A stretch of DNA of 19,502 nt from Bacteroidaceae bacterium (GTDB lineage: Bacteria; Bacteroidota; Bacteroidia; Bacteroidales; Bacteroidaceae). The position numbers and the translations under genes were made by a program. The notes under the pieces were generated by a model. It saw only the letters and a program-made list of their open reading frames with translations, was not told the origin of the DNA and searched no databases. Every line of letters begins with the position of its first letter. The first letter of the stretch is position 1. The DNA lies in assembly GCA_030843315.1 (NCBI GenBank), contig JAUUPT010000072.1, positions 1 to 19,502 of the forward strand. Direction: 5' to 3'. Shown here in pieces: positions 17,501-19,502 of this stretch.

Positions 17501-17699
17501 TTTCCCAAAAGAATGGCTCAAAGCTGTCAGAATGGAAAGTGCCCGTGTATTCGTTGGCGTAGACAACCTGTTTACAATTACCGGATATAAAGCCGGCGAC
17601 CCGGAAGTAGGTGATTCCAATGTACTCCGAACAGGTTTTGATGGTGGTAGATATCCTTTCCCCCGTACGTTCAGTTTCGGAGCTAACATCCAATTCTAA
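14505..17699 (+). CDS. SusC-like TonB-dependent outer-membrane transporter
   Basis: A 1064-residue beta-barrel importer that, with its SusD partner, takes glycan fragments across the outer membrane using TonB energy. Order: signal peptide (about 1-36, AIA before SD); carboxypeptidase-regulatory-like domain (about 52-118: HGLIVDTGGIPIIGASI, DLDGKFTLRVP, ISYIGY); TonB box with SusC signature (LLDEVVVVGYGTVKKSDVTG, 124-143); plug (about 140-250, ending in DASATAIYGSQGANGVIMIT); and a long barrel ending in a terminal Phe (FGANIQF), the usual barrel-assembly signal. A canonical EF-hand-like loop, DLDGNGYIDDND, lies at 876-887. I chose ATG 14505 over an in-frame TTG at 14472, because the ATG puts a charged N-region and hydrophobic core in normal signal-peptide order. 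susD follows 40 bases after the stop. The glycan is unknown. Confidence 0.95.
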   Translation: MEKHLKSHRNTSPIIKGLYLLFFSLLTTTVQVAIASDTVTETTESNQQVEEIHGLIVDTGGIPIIGASILQTGTTNGVTSDLDGKFTLRVPLGSTLKISYIGYVSVEVKAAKDMKITLREDTELLDEVVVVGYGTVKKSDVTGSVVSVNSKDMMKRNPVTLGEGLQGAAAGVSVVRNSGDPEGGVTIRIRGVATVNNSADPLYVVDGVQVGTSIEFLNPNDVESIEILKDASATAIYGSQGANGVIMITTKKGSQGKAQLTFSANYGVQMLSRKLDMANASEFVHGVRRAAASDGIGMTNGAWINYDKDLNSIDWQDEMTQTALQQNYNISLSGGNENTQAMVSVGYLNNDGIVIESNFKRITARANVNYKVKDFIRAGVNLSYVHTEKYGGGNLQNYATLIPTMDDVDADGNLINVPIRYPDGTWGHFKKEGNGDTNKGQDNPVAAARTADARNYFNRVLTSAYMELDLVKGLTFKTIGSVNYFGSSYHGYNAWHDRTYGSETRVDGFNVEQYQGVGLNLESYFTYNLKFLEHHSLNLMAGYSSSRYKPQDVKASASDFPANTIRRIELTNNTATINASGGLGRESRNESYYGRVMYSLMDRYLLTATVRRDGSSNFGSGNRYGTFPSASLAWRMTEEDFIKNLNIFSNLKLRAGWGQTGNAGNSTNLSVDQLSSDRIAYYLYMNGSNSSTIAPGLAQTREIDTNLKWETNEQTNIGLDMGFFNNELSISLDYFIRDAKDLLLYRNIRPSTGYTSIYTNAGHIRNSGVEFAVNYQKQFDEWGYSIKVNGSTLKNKAIEVGDDIYSSSGAADGDYWSNYSLTRNGHPVASFYGWKVDGIFQSQAEIDALDSKVLGDANGGHYQSASTRPGDYRYKDLDGNGYIDDNDRTVLGDGYPTLNYGISLGGNYKNWDFNLYMYGVLGQDILSYAYKNLTNMYIADGGYRNVLADCIKNAWTEDNHSNKYPRLSKTDANHNGQVSDAYLLNGNFLKIQNIQIGYTFPKEWLKAVRMESARVFVGVDNLFTITGYKAGDPEVGDSNVLRTGFDGGRYPFPRTFSFGANIQF

Positions 17700-17739
17700 A
17701 CCCGAAGCATATATAATAACTTAATAAAAGAATCCAATT

Positions 17740-19398
17740 ATGAAGAAACAAATATTCAGCTTTATAACAGCTGCCGTCCTGCTCGGAGGTTTATCTTCCT
17801 GCGGAGAAGGTTTTTTGGAAATTGATCATTATGATATCTTAGAGCCGGAAGTCCTATTACAAAGTGAGAAAAACATCATTAGCGGACTGAATGGATTGTA
17901 TGATATGTTCTATCCTGAAAGAGGTAGTGGTACAACCGACGTACAAAGTCAATGGAATATCAAGCCTCAGTTGGCTTTTTCCAATTATCCGGCATTAGAC
18001 TGTCAGGCATCCGGTTGGGACAACGAGTTTACCCGTCACGAATGGCGTGCCGATAAAGACATGTTCTACGAAGGATGGAAACAATCTTATAAAGCCGTTG
18101 ACCGTGCCAACCGATTCCTCGCAAAGTTAGAGGGTGTAGATCCTTCTATTTTTGCAGAAGGTGAAAAGACCAAGAATATCATCATAGCTCAAACCCGTGC
18201 CATACGCGCTTTCTTCTATAGCTTCCTGGCTCAGAATTTTGGCCGGTTGCCTATGTTGATGACCGGTGATACCTATACCAGTAGCCCGGAGAAACCTCGT
18301 GCCGAAAGTACGGATATTACTTGGAATCTTATCATTGAAGACTTTAAGTATGCTTCCGAAATATTGGGCTGGAAGCCTTGGAACGATGAAAAAGGACGTA
18401 TTACCCGAGGTATGACAAAAGCTTATCTGGCACAGGCATACATGTACAACAAGAAATACGCTGAAGCCAAGAAAGAACTTGGCGACATCATCCAGAGTGG
18501 AGAGTACAGATTGAATCCTTGCTACGGATATATTCACCTGGAAGACCGCGTCTGGGATGCTGAAAGCGTTTGGGAATTACCTTATCCGCACTTTTCCGAC
18601 CTGAACTGGGGAGCTGATGGCAAAAATGACGCTACCTGGTGGGTTGCACAGTTGACGGCAAGTCCTGAATACGGTGGTTGGGGCTCACTCTATATATCTT
18701 ATGAGTATTGTGAATCCTTTGAAGCGGGAGACAAACGTCTGAAATATTCAGCCGTACGAAAAGGAGAAACAAATCCGTTTACGGGTGAAACTGTCGGTGC
18801 CAGTGCTGGATTTGAAGATGATTTTGTTACTTCCGAGTCAATGCCGAATAATTTCGGTCTTAAGTATTGGAAGAGACATCCGGGTAGCGACGGAATTATT
18901 TTCAATCCGCAATCAGCCATCTGGATGCGTTATGCAGCCGTATTGCTGAACTATGCAGAGTGCTGCTTTGAAACAGGTGATGCTGCTACCGGTTGGGAAA
19001 TGATCCGCACCATACGTAATCGTGCATGGGGTAATCTTGAGGTTAACCTTGCACAAGGCGACTTCCCCATTCCTTTGAGAACAGAGGTGGTTGAAGTGCC
19101 TGATGCAGAAACATTCTATGCTAAATACAGAACAGATAAAGGCTATACTTCTGACGTATGGAAAGTAGCTTTGACTATCGAACGCCGTCATGAATTCCTT
19201 GCAGAGTTTTCTTTCTGGTATGACTTGTGCCGTACGAATATGGCTAAAGAATTCTTGGATTGCGAATATCCTAAAAACCAAGGCTGGACCAAACGCACCT
19301 TCGACTTCGATCCGAACCGGATGATTTATCCGATACCGACCGATGAAATTAGGAAGAACAATGCAATCAGCCAAAGTGACCAGAATCCCGGGTATTAA
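17740..19398 (+). CDS. SusD-like glycan-binding surface lipoprotein
   Basis: A 552-residue outer-membrane lipoprotein that acts as the substrate-capturing lid on the SusC barrel. The signal peptide ends at the lipobox GLSSC (Cys21), followed by GEGFLEIDHYD, a typical mature SusD start. The N-terminal part has helix-rich TPR-like stretches (SYKAVDRANRFLAKL 116-130, AQTRAIRAFFYSFLAQNFGRL 150-170, GMTKAYLAQAYMY 224-236). The C-terminal SusD region contains WMRYAAVLLNYAEC (395-408), WKVALTIERRHEFLAEF (474-490) and the conserved end RMIYPIPTDEIRKNNAISQ (527-545). The middle section is rich in Trp and Tyr (for example WNLIIEDF, WKPWND, NATWWV-like DATWWV at 297-302), which may provide sugar-stacking residues. 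It shares an operon with susC (40-base gap) and is followed by a terminator. The ligand cannot be deduced. Confidence 0.95.
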   Translation: MKKQIFSFITAAVLLGGLSSCGEGFLEIDHYDILEPEVLLQSEKNIISGLNGLYDMFYPERGSGTTDVQSQWNIKPQLAFSNYPALDCQASGWDNEFTRHEWRADKDMFYEGWKQSYKAVDRANRFLAKLEGVDPSIFAEGEKTKNIIIAQTRAIRAFFYSFLAQNFGRLPMLMTGDTYTSSPEKPRAESTDITWNLIIEDFKYASEILGWKPWNDEKGRITRGMTKAYLAQAYMYNKKYAEAKKELGDIIQSGEYRLNPCYGYIHLEDRVWDAESVWELPYPHFSDLNWGADGKNDATWWVAQLTASPEYGGWGSLYISYEYCESFEAGDKRLKYSAVRKGETNPFTGETVGASAGFEDDFVTSESMPNNFGLKYWKRHPGSDGIIFNPQSAIWMRYAAVLLNYAECCFETGDAATGWEMIRTIRNRAWGNLEVNLAQGDFPIPLRTEVVEVPDAETFYAKYRTDKGYTSDVWKVALTIERRHEFLAEFSFWYDLCRTNMAKEFLDCEYPKNQGWTKRTFDFDPNRMIYPIPTDEIRKNNAISQSDQNPGY

Positions 19399-19418
19399 TT
19401 AATAGTTCTTACGGGACC

Positions 19419-19458
19419 GGCTGAATAACACAGCCTCCCTGATAAACGAGGTTGTGTC
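19419..19458 (+). other. Possible anti-terminator pairing ahead of the post-susD terminator
   Basis: ACACAGCCTC at 19428-19437 can pair over 10 positions (one G-U) with GAGGTTGTGT at 19448-19457, around a 10-base loop. This pairing uses the same bases as the 5' arm of the terminator (19449-19458), so the two structures exclude each other. A third small stem, GGCTG 19419-19423 with CAGCC 19431-19435, would block the anti-terminator. The complementarity is directly visible; any regulatory role is inferred, and decayed tandem copies of a terminator-like repeat would look the same. Confidence 0.4.
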
Positions 19459-19482
19459 AAAATGCTGGCACAACCTTTTTTT
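19449..19482 (+). terminator. Intrinsic terminator after susD
   Basis: AGGTTGTGTC (19449-19458) pairs with GGCACAACCT (19467-19476) over 10 positions with one G-U and an 8-base loop, and continues into seven T residues (19476-19482). It lies 50 bases after the susD stop and would end the susC/susD transcript unless the alternative upstream pairing forms. The last 20 bases of the window show no further feature. Confidence 0.85.
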
Positions 19483-19502
19483 ATGCACAAAGCCCGGACT
19501 TT

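Noticed and set aside
1..19502. Searched for CRISPR arrays, tRNA/rRNA genes, insertion sequences and integrase or attachment sites
   Set aside because: No spaced short repeat array, no cloverleaf or ribosomal sequence, no transposase-like frame and no long terminal inverted repeats were seen.

Overview
The window looks like chromosomal DNA of a Bacteroides-type gut bacterium (order Bacteroidales). The main evidence is: a hybrid two-component sensor (periplasmic propeller, kinase, receiver and AraC domains in one 1385-residue chain) beside a SusC/SusD pair; Bacteroides-type -7 promoter boxes (TAnnTTTG) before four genes or gene blocks; a lipoprotein with the Cys-Ser-Asp-Asp-Asp surface-export signal; and almost no Shine-Dalgarno sequences. 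The species cannot be fixed from what I can see.

Left part (1-4726): the 3' end of an unidentified plus-strand gene, closed by a hairpin terminator; an intergenic inverted repeat; a surface lipoprotein of unknown function; a convergent minus-strand MscS-type mechanosensitive channel with a long periplasmic N-terminal extension; and, divergent from it, a calcium/sodium:cation antiporter. The last two share a 157-base divergent promoter region.

Middle part (4848-9964): a tightly packed plus-strand block of a GNAT-fold protein, parE (topoisomerase IV subunit B), coaD (coenzyme A synthesis, overlapping parE by four bases) and an exported S41 C-terminal processing protease. Only one promoter-like box is visible, ahead of the GNAT gene.

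Right part (10003-19502): a polysaccharide-utilisation-type locus. The hybrid sensor/regulator begins 38 bases after the protease gene with no terminator or recognisable promoter between them, and ends at a strong terminator. A 292-base G-poor regulatory region follows, holding four C-tract repeats spaced about two helical turns apart, then susC-like and susD-like genes. Just after susD there is a strong terminator whose 5' arm can instead pair with an upstream segment, an arrangement like an attenuator. The expected logic is that the sensor's periplasmic propellers detect a glycan fragment, its AraC domain activates the susC promoter, and SusC/SusD import the glycan through the outer membrane. 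No glycan-degrading enzyme is encoded in the window, so the substrate cannot be inferred.

Most genes belong to known families. The parts most worth a second look are non-coding: the phased repeats upstream of susC, the alternative RNA structure after susD, and the missing transcriptional boundary between the housekeeping block and the sensor gene.
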